A stretch of 64,000 bases of DNA from Actinomadura alba (GCF_014323705.1 NZ_JABVEC010000039.1:1-64000), one strand, 5' to 3'. Positions 20,432-28,464 are shown, counted from the stretch's first letter. The notes: generated by a model from the sequence alone, not told the origin. Numbers and translations are program-made.

Positions 20432-20959
20432 CTACTTTCCGGGTTCCCGGCGGCCGAGAAGGAGATTCACGACACCCGTGAACAGGCTGATCGCCGCGAT
20501 CATCACCAGCAGGGAGATCCAGCCGATCGTGGTCCCTCCGGTCTCCGCGGCCGTGGCGCGCGTGGCGTGGGTGACCTTTCGGGGATCGTAGGCGATCTCG
20601 ACGGTGTCGCCCGTCCGCTGGCGGAATGAGCAGGAGCTGGACACGCAGCGGTACAGCAGCACGCGGGACCGTACGGTCGCGCCGTTGACGGTGTAGCGGA
20701 CGCGACCGTAGAAGCGGTGCGTGGTGAGGCCGTCCTCGCTCATCAGCGGCGCCGGGCGCTGGATCTCCTCGACGATCGCGGTCGTGGTGACGGCGTTGCG
20801 CCGGAAGTCCATTGCGGCGACGAGCGCTCCCACGGCCAGGAAGACACAGATCAGCCCGATGAGCAGCGGCACCCACACGTAGGCACGGCGCAGCCGGCGC
20901 GGCGCGCCCTTGAAGTAGGCCCGCCACAGGTCTCGTCGCCGGATTCGCATCGCCGCCAT
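20432..20959 (-). CDS. DUF3592-type membrane protein
   Basis: A 175-aa protein with two membrane helices (about residues 27-49 and 145-165) flanking an extracytoplasmic beta-rich domain. The pattern ATAIVEEI...VRYTVNG...GDTVEIAYDPRKVTHA is typical of DUF3592 proteins. Two cysteines in the exposed loop (YRCVSSSCSF) may form a disulfide. The ATG at 20959 sits 5 nt after GGAGGAGG; a GTG five codons upstream overlaps that ribosome site and is less likely. Role unknown. Confidence 0.78.
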   Translation of the reverse strand: MAAMRIRRRDLWRAYFKGAPRRLRRAYVWVPLLIGLICVFLAVGALVAAMDFRRNAVTTTAIVEEIQRPAPLMSEDGLTTHRFYGRVRYTVNGATVRSRVLLYRCVSSSCSFRQRTGDTVEIAYDPRKVTHATRATAAETGGTTIGWISLLVMIAAISLFTGVVNLLLGRREPGK

Positions 20960-21044
20960 CGCCGCCTCCTCCACCCGACGATGGGACGCCTCGGGGAACG
21001 CGGCGGTGGCCCGGTGTCCGCAACCGGCCAGGCCGACCCACCGG

Positions 21045-21461
21045 TCAGGCCAGGCCGAGAAGCGCCGGGTCGTCCGCGAGCGCGCGCAGGCGGCCGCCCG
21101 GATCGGCCACCAGGCGGCGCTCCCGGAGATCGAGCAGCCCGGCGATGCCGATCACCTCCGCCGCGACGGTGCCGTCGAGCTTGCGGATCTCCTGCAGGAC
21201 GCGGAACGTCTTGCCCTCGCCCCACTCGAACTCACAGCTCACCTCGGTCTCGTCCCCACCGCGCAGTTCCCGCTTGAATCGAACGGTGCACTCCAACTGC
21301 ACCGGGCCGACCCCGGTCGCGAAGAGCTTGTCCCCGGGAATGCCTGCCGCTCGCAGGCACTCCCATCGGGCGTGCTCGGCGTACTGCAGATAGACGGCCT
21401 GGTTGAGATGTCCCTGGGTGTCGAGCTCGTACCCACGGACGGCGATCCGGACAGTGAACAC
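21045..21461 (-). CDS. Acyl-CoA thioesterase (4HBT hotdog fold)
   Basis: Predicted hydrolase of acyl-CoA thioesters, 138 aa. The N-terminal VRGYELDTQGHLNQAVYLQY is the 4-hydroxybenzoyl-CoA thioesterase signature, with an Asp at the catalytic position; RFKRELRGGDETEV is the following hotdog strand. It lies 27 nt after the acyl-CoA dehydrogenase stop on the same strand, consistent with an acyl-CoA-handling operon headed by the TetR gene. GTG start with GGAG 4 nt upstream. Confidence 0.88.
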   Translation of the reverse strand: MFTVRIAVRGYELDTQGHLNQAVYLQYAEHARWECLRAAGIPGDKLFATGVGPVQLECTVRFKRELRGGDETEVSCEFEWGEGKTFRVLQEIRKLDGTVAAEVIGIAGLLDLRERRLVADPGGRLRALADDPALLGLA

Positions 21462-21488
21462 GACGCTCCGATCGTGGCTCGAGGGCGG

Positions 21489-23111
21489 TCAGATCTTGGG
21501 GGCGGCCCGCTCGATGAGCGTGGCGTGGTCCAGCCCTGGGGGCAGGGTGCCGAAGGCCCGGCCCCAGTCGCCGCCGAGCCGCGAGGCGCAGAACGCGTCG
21601 GCGACGGCGGGATGGCCGTGCCGGACGAGCAGCGCGCCCTGCAGGGTGAGGGCCATGAGCTCCACTATCCGGCGGGCGCGGGCCTCGGCGTCGGCCGGGT
21701 CGCCGAGGGAGGCCCGCAGCGACCGTACGGCCTCGTCCAGCCGGGCGTCGGAGCCCGCCGCCGCGTCGAGTTCGGCGAAGAAGGCGTCGACCGCCTGCGG
21801 CTCGCGGGTCATCGCCCGGAGCACGTCGAGCGCGGCGACGTTGCCCGAGCCCTCCCAGATCGAGTTGAGCGGCGACTCGCGGAACAGCCGCGGCATGCCG
21901 GAGTCCTCGACGTAGCCGTTGCCGCCCAGGCACTCGAGGGCCTCGGCGGCGTGCGCGGGCGCGCGCTTGCAGACCCAGTACTTGCCGACCGCGAGCGCGA
22001 GTCGCTTGAACACCGACTCGGTGTCGTCGCCCCGCACCGAACGGTCCGTGGCGCCCGCCAGCCGCGTCATGAGCACGGTCGCCGCCTCGGACTCCACCGC
22101 GAGGTCCGCGAGCACGTTGCGCATCAGCGGCTGGTCCACGAGGTAGCGACCGAAGGCCCTGCGGTGGGAGGCGTGGTGCACCGCCTCGACCAGGCCGTGC
22201 CGCATCCCGCCCGCGGCGCCGATCACGCAGTCCAGCCTGGTCATGTTGACCATCTCGATGATCGTACGGACGCCGCGGCCCTCGTCGCCGACCCGCCAGG
22301 CGACGGCCTCGTCGTACTCCACCTCCGAGGAGGCGTTGGAGCGGTTGCCGAGCTTGTCCTTCAGCCGCATCAGCCGCATCGGGTTGAGCGAGCCGTCGGG
22401 GAGCACCCGTGGCACCAGGAAACAGGTGAGGCCGCCGGGCGCCTGCGCGAGGGTCAGGAAGACATCGCACATCGGCGCGGACGTGAACCACTTGTGGCCG
22501 GTGAGCCGGTAACCGCCGCCGGCCGAGGGCACGGCGCGGGTCGTGTTGGCGCGCACGTCCGAGCCGCCCTGCTTCTCGGTCATCGACATGCCGACGAGCA
22601 GCCCCGCCTTGGTGAGCGGCGCCCGCAACCCGAAGTCGTACGACCTTGAGGTGAACAGCGGCTCGTACCGCTCGGCCAGCTCGGGGGCCTGGCGCAGCGC
22701 GGGAACGGCGGCGTAGGTCATGGAGATCGGGCAGCCGTGGCCCGCGTCGACCCGCCAGACGTAGAACTTCGCTGCCCGGGCGACGTGGGCGCCCTCTCTG
22801 CGCTGTGCCCACGGCGCCGCGTGCAGACCGTGGGCGACCGCCGTGCGCATGAGCTCGTGCCAGGCGGGGTGGAACTCGACCTCGTCGATCCGGTTGCCGT
22901 ACCGGTCGTGGGTTCGCAGCACGGGCGGATGCTCGTTCGCCAGCCGCCCCTGCTCCTGCGCCTGCCGGGTGCCCGCGAGCCGGCCGAGTTCGTGGACCTC
23001 GTCGGCCGCCCAGCCCGCGCTCTCGCGGTCGAGCCCCTCGAGCAGGGCGGGGTCGTCGGCGAGGTCGTGGCCGACGAGCGGGGGGACCTGATTGATCACT
23101 TCATGTGTCAT
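21489..23111 (-). CDS. AidB-like acyl-CoA dehydrogenase
   Basis: FAD-dependent acyl-CoA dehydrogenase-fold protein of 540 aa, longer than ordinary ACADs (~380 aa) and matching the AidB subgroup linked to alkylation response and isovaleryl-CoA dehydrogenation. The flavin segment GMSMTEKQGGSDVRANTT and the helical C-terminal domain with ECLGGNGYVEDSGMPRLFRE are characteristic. Its ATG overlaps the end of the TetR gene by 11 nt, with GGAG upstream, so the two are translationally coupled. The thioesterase follows. Whether it repairs DNA alkylation or oxidises acyl-CoA cannot be judged here. Confidence 0.9.
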   Translation of the reverse strand: MTHEVINQVPPLVGHDLADDPALLEGLDRESAGWAADEVHELGRLAGTRQAQEQGRLANEHPPVLRTHDRYGNRIDEVEFHPAWHELMRTAVAHGLHAAPWAQRREGAHVARAAKFYVWRVDAGHGCPISMTYAAVPALRQAPELAERYEPLFTSRSYDFGLRAPLTKAGLLVGMSMTEKQGGSDVRANTTRAVPSAGGGYRLTGHKWFTSAPMCDVFLTLAQAPGGLTCFLVPRVLPDGSLNPMRLMRLKDKLGNRSNASSEVEYDEAVAWRVGDEGRGVRTIIEMVNMTRLDCVIGAAGGMRHGLVEAVHHASHRRAFGRYLVDQPLMRNVLADLAVESEAATVLMTRLAGATDRSVRGDDTESVFKRLALAVGKYWVCKRAPAHAAEALECLGGNGYVEDSGMPRLFRESPLNSIWEGSGNVAALDVLRAMTREPQAVDAFFAELDAAAGSDARLDEAVRSLRASLGDPADAEARARRIVELMALTLQGALLVRHGHPAVADAFCASRLGGDWGRAFGTLPPGLDHATLIERAAPKI

Positions 23112-23709
23112 GGCCGGCTCCTACTGCGCGTTGGGCGAAGGCGATGAGTGCGGGAATGGTGTCGGGACCGGCGGACCCGGCGGCGAGCGGGCCTACGAGT
23201 GCCTCGCCGACCGCGCCGACCAGGGCGGCGGCGCTGACCTCGACGTCCTGCGGCGGCAGTTCGCCCGCGGCGACGCCGTCCGCGATCACTCGGGCGAACA
23301 AGGTGTGGTGAAGCCGGCGGAAGATCAGCCGTTCGGCGTCGACCGCCGGGTCGACCGGCTCGGCGAGCAGCGCGTACGCCTGCCGCGGAGCGCGCAGTGC
23401 GCGGCCCGCGAATGTCTCGATCATGGCGGCGATCCGGGCCCGGGCGCCGCCCGGCGCTCGTTCGGCGGCACTGGCGAGGGCATCGGCCTCGCGCTGCGAG
23501 ACGGTGCGGAACACGTCGGCGAAGAGCAGGGCCTTGGCGGGAAAGTGCCGGTAGACGCTGCCGGTCGCGATCCCCGCCCGGTCGGCGACGGCGGCGACCG
23601 AGCAGCCCGCGTAGCCCTGCTCGGCCACGAGCGCCAGCGCCGCGGACAAGATCCGCTCCCGGGACTGGCTCAGCCGGGCTTGCACCCGTGGGGTTCTGCG
23701 GTAGGCCAC
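23101..23709 (-). CDS. TetR-family transcriptional regulator
   Basis: A 202-aa regulator with an N-terminal helix-turn-helix (RERILSAALALVAEQGYAGC, GIATGSVYRHFPAKALLFAD) and a helical ligand domain. It heads the TetR-acyl-CoA dehydrogenase-thioesterase unit and presumably represses it in response to an acyl-CoA or lipid ligand. The start codon is GTG. The AT-rich stretch at 23711-23738, containing attgaaccgcaat, is the likely promoter/operator; the transcript may be nearly leaderless. Confidence 0.88.
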   Translation of the reverse strand: MAYRRTPRVQARLSQSRERILSAALALVAEQGYAGCSVAAVADRAGIATGSVYRHFPAKALLFADVFRTVSQREADALASAAERAPGGARARIAAMIETFAGRALRAPRQAYALLAEPVDPAVDAERLIFRRLHHTLFARVIADGVAAGELPPQDVEVSAAALVGAVGEALVGPLAAGSAGPDTIPALIAFAQRAVGAGHDT

Positions 23710-23828
23710 CTAAGGATTGAACCGCAATTCATTTCTTTATGCCAGCCCGGGCCTCACGGCGGAGAACAGCGTGAAATCCTCCTTCCGGCGGATGGGCGGG
23801 TTCGCGCCGTTCGGGTAGCGTCGTCGGC

Positions 23829-24494
23829 ATGACGTCGCCCGCCGAGCCCGGCGCCGTAAGCCCGAAAGCGCCGTCCGTGCGCGCCTCCGACGCCGAGCGA
23901 GAGAACACGGTCGAACGGCTGCGCGTCGCCTCCGTCGAAGGCCGCCTGACCCTCGCCGACCTCACCGAGCGGACCGAGGCCGCCTACAGCGCGGTCACCC
24001 GCGCCGAACTCGAGACCATCACCGCGGACCTGCCCGCCACACGCGCCCCGGCCGGCGCGGCGGTGCCCCAGGTTGCACAGGTGCCGCAGGAGCAGCGCCG
24101 TTCCGTGGCGGTGCTGGGCGACAGCAAGCAGCGCATCGTGGGGCGGGTCGACGATCCGCTCTCGGCGGTCGCGGTCCTCGGTGACGTAGTGCTCGACCTC
24201 CGGGGAGCGCACGTGACGGACGGCGAGGTCGACGTCACCGCCACCGCGATCCTCGGCAACGTGAAGATCATCGTGCCCGACGGCGTCGAGGTGCTGCTCA
24301 GCGGGGTCGCGGTCCTCGGCGACAAGAAGATCAAGGTGCGCAAGCCACCGCCCGGCCGTTCCGTGCCGGTCGTGCGCGTCACCGCCAAGGCGATCCTCGG
24401 GGACGTCGTGGTCATCGACGACGAGCACACCCAGCCCGTGCGCAAGGCACTGGTGTCCTGGCTGAACAGGGACCGCGACCGCCGTCTCGGCTGA
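23829..24494 (+). CDS. DUF1707 protein with LiaF-like C-terminal domain
   Basis: A 221-aa cytoplasmic protein. Residues 18-68 are the DUF1707 motif (VRASDAERENTVERLRVASV...GRLTLADLTERTEAAYSA), a SHOCT-like helical module common in actinobacteria. The C-terminal half has beta-repeat strands (VAVLGD, TAILGNVKIIVPDGVEV, AILGDVVVID) matching the LiaF/DUF2154-type cell-envelope-stress domain. No membrane helix is present. It may act in envelope-stress signalling, but no kinase or regulator is adjacent. Confidence 0.82.
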   Translation: MTSPAEPGAVSPKAPSVRASDAERENTVERLRVASVEGRLTLADLTERTEAAYSAVTRAELETITADLPATRAPAGAAVPQVAQVPQEQRRSVAVLGDSKQRIVGRVDDPLSAVAVLGDVVLDLRGAHVTDGEVDVTATAILGNVKIIVPDGVEVLLSGVAVLGDKKIKVRKPPPGRSVPVVRVTAKAILGDVVVIDDEHTQPVRKALVSWLNRDRDRRLG

Positions 24495-24610
24495 CGGGCG
24501 GCGACCGTGGCGGCTGCGGCGGCCGTCACCCGGCCGTCAGCCGACCGGCACCTGGCCATCAGCCGGCCGTCACCACGGCCGGCCGGTCGCGACCGCCGCG
24601 GTGATCGTGA

Positions 24611-25426
24611 TCAACCGGTCGCGACCGCGGTCGCGCTGAGCGCCTCGTCGTAGCGCTGCAGCACGATGTCGGTCAGCTCCGGGGCCGCGCCCAGCACCGG
24701 CGAGACCGCCGTGGCACCGGCGGCCAGCGCCTCGGCGCGCACCTTGTCGGCGAAGTGGCCGGGGGCCAGGAAGTACGACGCCACGACGACGCGCGGGGCG
24801 CCCGCCTCGCGCAGCGACCGGACCGCCTCGGCCGGCGTGGGCCGCGCCGCGGACGCGTAGGCCGCCGCGACGTCCCACCAGCCCCTTCGCCGCCACTGCC
24901 GGGCCATGCCGTCGATCACCGCGTTGGCGGCCGGATCACTGGACCCCGCTGACACCAGGACCACCGCCGTCGACGGGTCACCCGCCTCGACCCCGGTCTC
25001 GGGCGTGGCCAGCCGCCGCTCGAGTGCGGTGAGCATGAGCGGGTGCGGGCCGAGCGTCGCGGCGGTGCGCAGCCGCAGCCGCGGGTGCCGGGTGCACGCC
25101 TCGGTGAGCACGCCAGGAATGTCGATCTTGCTGTGGTAGGCGGCCGTGAGCAGGAGCGGCAGCACGACGGCGGCATCGGCGCCCTCAGCGGCGAGCCGGC
25201 CCAGCGCCCTCAGCGGGTCGGGCGTCGCGTGGTCGAGGTAGCAGCCGACCACCGGCAGCGCGGGTCGCCGGCGCCGTACGGCGTCGAGGAGCGCCTCGAC
25301 GGTCGCCGCCGCCCGCGGATCCCTGCTCCCGTGGGCGACGGCCACCAGCGGCACCTTCTCGTGCTCGTGCGTGATCTCACCGTCGTCCGCCCGGACGACC
25401 ACGAGATCACGCACGGACGGCGTCAC
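24611..25426 (-). CDS. CbiX/SirB-type sirohydrochlorin chelatase
   Basis: Inserts Fe2+ (or Co2+) into sirohydrochlorin; beside sulfite reductase the likely product is sirohaem. The 271-aa protein has two CbiX-like halves, starting VPLVAVAHGSRDPRAAAT (metal-binding His in AHGSRDP), then LPLLLTAAYHSKIDIPGVL, and the second half VVLVSAGSSDPAANAV with APGHFADKVR. It is the last gene of the sulfate assimilation operon. The GTG at 25426 overlaps the cysH stop (GTGA); an ATG at 25441 and internal GTGs near VAVAHG are alternative starts. No ribosome site decides between them. Confidence 0.86.
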   Translation of the reverse strand: MTPSVRDLVVVRADDGEITHEHEKVPLVAVAHGSRDPRAAATVEALLDAVRRRRPALPVVGCYLDHATPDPLRALGRLAAEGADAAVVLPLLLTAAYHSKIDIPGVLTEACTRHPRLRLRTAATLGPHPLMLTALERRLATPETGVEAGDPSTAVVLVSAGSSDPAANAVIDGMARQWRRRGWWDVAAAYASAARPTPAEAVRSLREAGAPRVVVASYFLAPGHFADKVRAEALAAGATAVSPVLGAAPELTDIVLQRYDEALSATAVATG

Positions 25427-26130
25427 AGGTTGATACCGCATTCCGTCTTGCCCATCCCGGCCCACCGGCCGCTGCGCGGGTCCTCGCCCGGTGCCACCGG
25501 CGAGGTGCACGGGGCACAGCCGATCGAGGGGTACCCGTCGTAGTGCAGCGGGTTCACCAGCACGCCGTTGTCCTCGATGTAGTTGTCCATGTCCTCGTCG
25601 GACCACGCGAGGATCGGATTGACCTTGACCATGCCCCTCTTGCGGTCCCACTCGACCACGCGGCGGTCCCGGCGGCTGGAGGTCTCGTCCCGCCGGATGC
25701 CGCTGAACCAGGCCATATAGCCCTCGAGGGCCCGGCCGAGCGGCTCCACCTTCCGAAGGTGGCAGCACAGGTCCGGGTTACGGCCGTGCAGCCGCGGGCC
25801 GAGGTCGCGGTTCTGCTCCTCGACCGTACGGCTCGGCGTCACGTTGATCACGTTCACCGGGTAGACGGCCTCGACGGCGTCGCGGGTTCCGATCGTCTCG
25901 GCGAAGTGATAGCCGGTGTCGACGAACAGCACGTCGATGCCCGGCTTTACCTTCGACACGAGATGGATCAGGGCGGCGTCGGACATCGACGAGGTGAGGC
26001 AGATGCGGTCGCCGAAGGTCGCGGCCGCCCAGCGGACGATCTCGAGGGCAGAGGCGCCCTCGAGCGCGTCCGCCGCCGAGTCGACCACGTCCTCAAGATC
26101 GAGTGTGGGCCGGACGATCTCCACGGTCAC
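25423..26130 (-). CDS. cysH: Assimilatory APS/PAPS reductase
   Basis: Reduces adenylyl sulfate to sulfite using thioredoxin. The 235-aa protein has the nucleotide-binding LTSSMSDAALIHLVSKV region, VLFVDTGYHFAET, and the C-terminal redox tail GKTECGINL. Paired cysteines in LCCHLRKVEPL and the later CAPC mark a [4Fe-4S] cluster, which indicates APS rather than PAPS as substrate. The GTG start overlaps the previous stop by 4 nt (GTGA), and the downstream chelatase overlaps likewise. Confidence 0.94.
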   Translation of the reverse strand: MTVEIVRPTLDLEDVVDSAADALEGASALEIVRWAAATFGDRICLTSSMSDAALIHLVSKVKPGIDVLFVDTGYHFAETIGTRDAVEAVYPVNVINVTPSRTVEEQNRDLGPRLHGRNPDLCCHLRKVEPLGRALEGYMAWFSGIRRDETSSRRDRRVVEWDRKRGMVKVNPILAWSDEDMDNYIEDNGVLVNPLHYDGYPSIGCAPCTSPVAPGEDPRSGRWAGMGKTECGINL

Positions 26131-26270
26131 TTGCGCGCTCCGATCCCGAGGAACTTCAGCGTGAAGGCGCGCGCGCAGCCGCGGCAGTACCAGCCACCGT
26201 CACGCTCGTAAGGCTCGAGGTCCTCTTCGCCGCAGTAGGGGCAGTAGAAGGGTGCGGCTCGCTCACTCAT
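26127..26270 (-). CDS. 47-aa CxxC/CxxC zinc-ribbon-like protein in the sulfate operon
   Basis: A tiny protein with two CxxC pairs (C10/C13 and C29/C32) around the aromatic/charged core EDLEPYERDGGWYC, and a basic C-terminus. The spacing fits a rubredoxin-like or zinc-ribbon knuckle. It overlaps the sulfite reductase stop by 4 nt (ATGA) and the cysH start by 4 nt, so it is translated as part of the operon. A similar small gene sits between sulfite reductase and cysH in streptomycetes. A role in electron transfer to the reductases or in metal/regulatory sensing is inference only. Confidence 0.82.
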   Translation of the reverse strand: MSERAAPFYCPYCGEEDLEPYERDGGWYCRGCARAFTLKFLGIGARK

Positions 26271-27952
26271 TTCAGGTCCTCGTCGCCGGCCCGCTGGACC
26301 CACTGGGCGAAGGTCTCGTCCTCGGTGCGCTGCGCGTCGAATCTCCGTACGACCCGCTCGACGTAGTCGGTGAGACCCGCCGAGGTGGTCTTGAGGCCGC
26401 GCACCTTCTTGCCGAACGTGGCGCCGACCTGGCCGCCGAGGTGGACCTGGAAGCCCTCGACCTGCTCGCCGTTCTCGTCCATCACGAGCTGGCCCTTGAG
26501 CCCGATGTCGGCCACCTGGATCCGGGCGCACGCGTTCGGGCAGCCGTTGACGTTGATGGTCAGCGGCTCGGTGAAGTCCGGCAGCCGCCGCTCCAGCTCG
26601 TCGATGAGGTCCATCGCCCGCTGCTTGGTCTCGACGATGGCGAGCTTGCAGTACTCGATCCCGGTGCAGGCCATGGTCTGCCGCCGGAACGTGGACGGGC
26701 CGACCTGCAGGTCGTGCTTCTCCAACTCGTCGGCGAGGTCGTCGGCGCGGTCGGGCGGTACGTCCAGGATGACCAGCTTCTGCTCGGCGGTCGTACGGAC
26801 CCGCCCGGAGCCGTACTCCTCGGCCAGGTCGCCGATGACGTGCAGCAGGTCGCCGCTGACCCGTCCCACCCGGGGCGCGAAGCCGACGTAGCGGTTGCCG
26901 TCCTTCTGCGGGTGGATGCCGACGTGGTCGCGGCGGGGGAGCGGCGCGGCCGGGGCGGGCCCGTCGGGCAGCGCGTAGCCGAGGTACTCCTTCTCGAGCA
27001 CCTCGCGGAACTTCTCTGCTCCCCAGTCGTTCACGAGGAACTTGATCCGGGCGCGGTGCCGCAGCCGCCGGTAGCCGTAGTCGCGGAAGATCGAGATGAT
27101 GCCGGCCCAGACCTCGTGGACCTGCTCGGGCTTGACGAAGGCGCCGAGGCGCTGGGCGAACATGGGGTTGGTCGACAGGCCGCCGCCGACGAAGGCGTCG
27201 TAGCCGACCTCGCCGTTCTCGTTCACCACGCCGACGAAGGCGACGTCGTTGATCTCGTGGACGGTGCAGTGCGCCGTGCAGCCCGAGATGGCGGACTTGA
27301 ACTTGCGCGGCAGGTTGGAGAACAGCGGCGAGCCGATGTACCGGTCGTGGACGTCCTCGATCTGCGGGGTGCCATCGATGATCTCGTCCTCGGCGATACC
27401 GGCCAGCGGGCAGCCGAGGATCACGCGCGGGGTGTCGCCGCACGCCTCCATGGTGGAGAGCCCGACGGCCTCCAGCTCGGCCCAGATGGCGGGTACCGAC
27501 TCGATCTCGATCCAGTGCAGCTGGATGTTCTGCCGGTCGGTCACGTCGGCGGTGCCACGGGCGTACTTGTTGGCGACGTTCGCGATGGCCCGCAGCCGGG
27601 CGGGGTCGAGCTGACCTCCGTCGATGCGGACGCGGAGCATGAAGTACCGGTCGTCGAGCTCCTCGGGTTCGAGGATCGCAGTCTTGCCGCCGTCGATCCC
27701 GGGCCGCCGCTGGGTGTATAGCCCGTGCCAGCGGAACCGGCCGCGAAGATCGGCGGGATCGATGGAGTCGAATCCGGTCTTGGAGTAGACGTCGATGATC
27801 CGCTGCCGGACGTTGAGCCCGTCGTCGTTCTTCTTGTTCTCTTCGTTCTTGTTGAGCGGCTCGCGGTAGCCGAGGGCCCACTGGCCCTCGCCACGCTTGC
27901 GCCTGGCGGCGGGACGTCTCGTAGGAACGGGACGATCGGATGGAGATGGCAC
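26267..27952 (-). CDS. Ferredoxin-dependent sulfite (or nitrite) reductase
   Basis: Six-electron reduction of sulfite to sulfide with sirohaem and a [4Fe-4S] cluster. The 561-aa protein has the duplicated nitrite/sulfite reductase fold. The cluster ligands are in TACTGIEYCKLA (C-x5-C) and NGCPNACARIQ (C-x3-C). Operon context with APS reductase favours sulfite over nitrite. The GTG start has GAGGAC 6 nt upstream. It is the first large gene of the operon; a probable leader peptide and hairpin lie upstream and may control its transcription. Confidence 0.92.
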   Translation of the reverse strand: MPSPSDRPVPTRRPAARRKRGEGQWALGYREPLNKNEENKKNDDGLNVRQRIIDVYSKTGFDSIDPADLRGRFRWHGLYTQRRPGIDGGKTAILEPEELDDRYFMLRVRIDGGQLDPARLRAIANVANKYARGTADVTDRQNIQLHWIEIESVPAIWAELEAVGLSTMEACGDTPRVILGCPLAGIAEDEIIDGTPQIEDVHDRYIGSPLFSNLPRKFKSAISGCTAHCTVHEINDVAFVGVVNENGEVGYDAFVGGGLSTNPMFAQRLGAFVKPEQVHEVWAGIISIFRDYGYRRLRHRARIKFLVNDWGAEKFREVLEKEYLGYALPDGPAPAAPLPRRDHVGIHPQKDGNRYVGFAPRVGRVSGDLLHVIGDLAEEYGSGRVRTTAEQKLVILDVPPDRADDLADELEKHDLQVGPSTFRRQTMACTGIEYCKLAIVETKQRAMDLIDELERRLPDFTEPLTINVNGCPNACARIQVADIGLKGQLVMDENGEQVEGFQVHLGGQVGATFGKKVRGLKTTSAGLTDYVERVVRRFDAQRTEDETFAQWVQRAGDEDLK

Positions 27953-28066
27953 GGCGCGCGTCCTCGTTTTGTGGGAGCGGCGCGTGGCGCGCTGGCTGAC
28001 TCTGGTGCTCCACCGGGGCGACGGCGGGCGTTCATGCTGGGTGAGTCATGCGGAGACGCCGGCGGG

Positions 28067-28096
28067 CCACGCACCCTGAATGATCAAAGGGCGTGG
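28067..28096 (-). promoter_or_regulatory. Candidate attenuator hairpin upstream of the sulfite reductase operon
   Basis: On the minus strand ccacgccct is followed by a 10-nt loop and agggtgcgtgg, forming a stem of about 9 bp with one bulged T. It begins 8 nt after the stop of the 25-aa leader peptide and lies ~115 nt before the reductase start. The arrangement fits leader-peptide attenuation, but an alternative pairing partner has not been demonstrated. Confidence 0.45.
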
Positions 28097-28103
28097 GCGG
28101 GCG

Positions 28104-28181
28104 TCACAGACAGATCGCGCTGCGTACACGCAGCAAGTCGACATGGCGGCGCGTTACGAGCAACGGGTCCGCGGCAGCCAT
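28104..28181 (-). CDS. Probable cis-acting leader peptide of the sulfate operon
   Basis: A 25-codon ORF whose C-terminal part VTRRHVDLLRVRSAICL matches the R-R-x-V-D-L-x-R-V-x-S-x-x-C pattern of actinobacterial leader peptides found ahead of sulfur-metabolism and sulfonate-uptake genes. The penultimate codon is Cys, suggesting that ribosome stalling on limiting cysteinyl-tRNA relieves attenuation. It ends 151 nt before the reductase GTG. No Shine-Dalgarno site precedes the ATG; TGGACA-N17-TCACAG upstream could start a leaderless transcript at the ATG itself. Confidence 0.72.
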   Translation of the reverse strand: MAAADPLLVTRRHVDLLRVRSAICL

Positions 28182-28203
28182 GTACCGACTGTGACACGCG
28201 CCA

Positions 28204-28217
28204 TGGAGAATTGTCCA
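28204..28217. promoter_or_regulatory. Imperfect 14-bp palindrome upstream of the leader peptide
   Basis: tggagaattgtcca is palindromic except for one base pair (TGGA-SAATTS-TCCA). It overlaps the putative -35 region of the leader-peptide promoter, 23 nt before the ATG, and so could be a repressor operator for the sulfate operon. The cognate regulator is not identified. Confidence 0.35.
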
Positions 28218-28279
28218 GCCGCGTCCGGCATACGGACGGGTGAGAGGCCTCACGTCGCGGACGGGAACAACGTGCCCTC

Positions 28280-28426
28280 TCACCCCTGCCTGCTCCAGTT
28301 GACCGGCGGCTCGGCCGCCTTCTCGGGGGACGTCCGATGCTGGCAGTCGCACCAGGAGCCACCACGGCATTCGTCGTGGTGACGCTCCCGGCACGCCTTG
28401 CAGATCACATTTCCATTGTCGTCCAC
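28280..28426 (-). CDS. 48-aa Cys/His-rich small protein
   Basis: A very short ORF encoding five cysteines and three histidines in a compact block: CKAC at 9-12, HH at 16-17, C20, then GGSWCDCQH at 23-30. The tail EKAAEPPVNWSRQG is polar. The pattern suggests one zinc- or metal-binding knuckle. GC-biased third positions and the ordered Cys/His spacing argue for a real gene. The start is taken as GTG at 28426, with GGAG directly upstream. Function unknown; it lies 99 nt upstream of the sulfate leader peptide on the same strand. Confidence 0.6.
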   Translation of the reverse strand: MDDNGNVICKACRERHHDECRGGSWCDCQHRTSPEKAAEPPVNWSRQG

Positions 28427-28464
28427 GGCTCCGCCGCGTCGTCGCGCGCACGGGACCGGATCGG

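Noticed and set aside
24580..24630. Repeated cggtcgcgaccg palindromes at the chelatase 3' end
   Set aside because: Two 12-bp palindromes occur, one inside the coding region; they do not form a clear terminator and may be compositional.
28080..28382. 100-codon plus-strand frame over the sulfate leader region
   Set aside because: It runs antisense to the leader peptide and the Cys/His-rich small gene, with no domain or ribosome site of its own.
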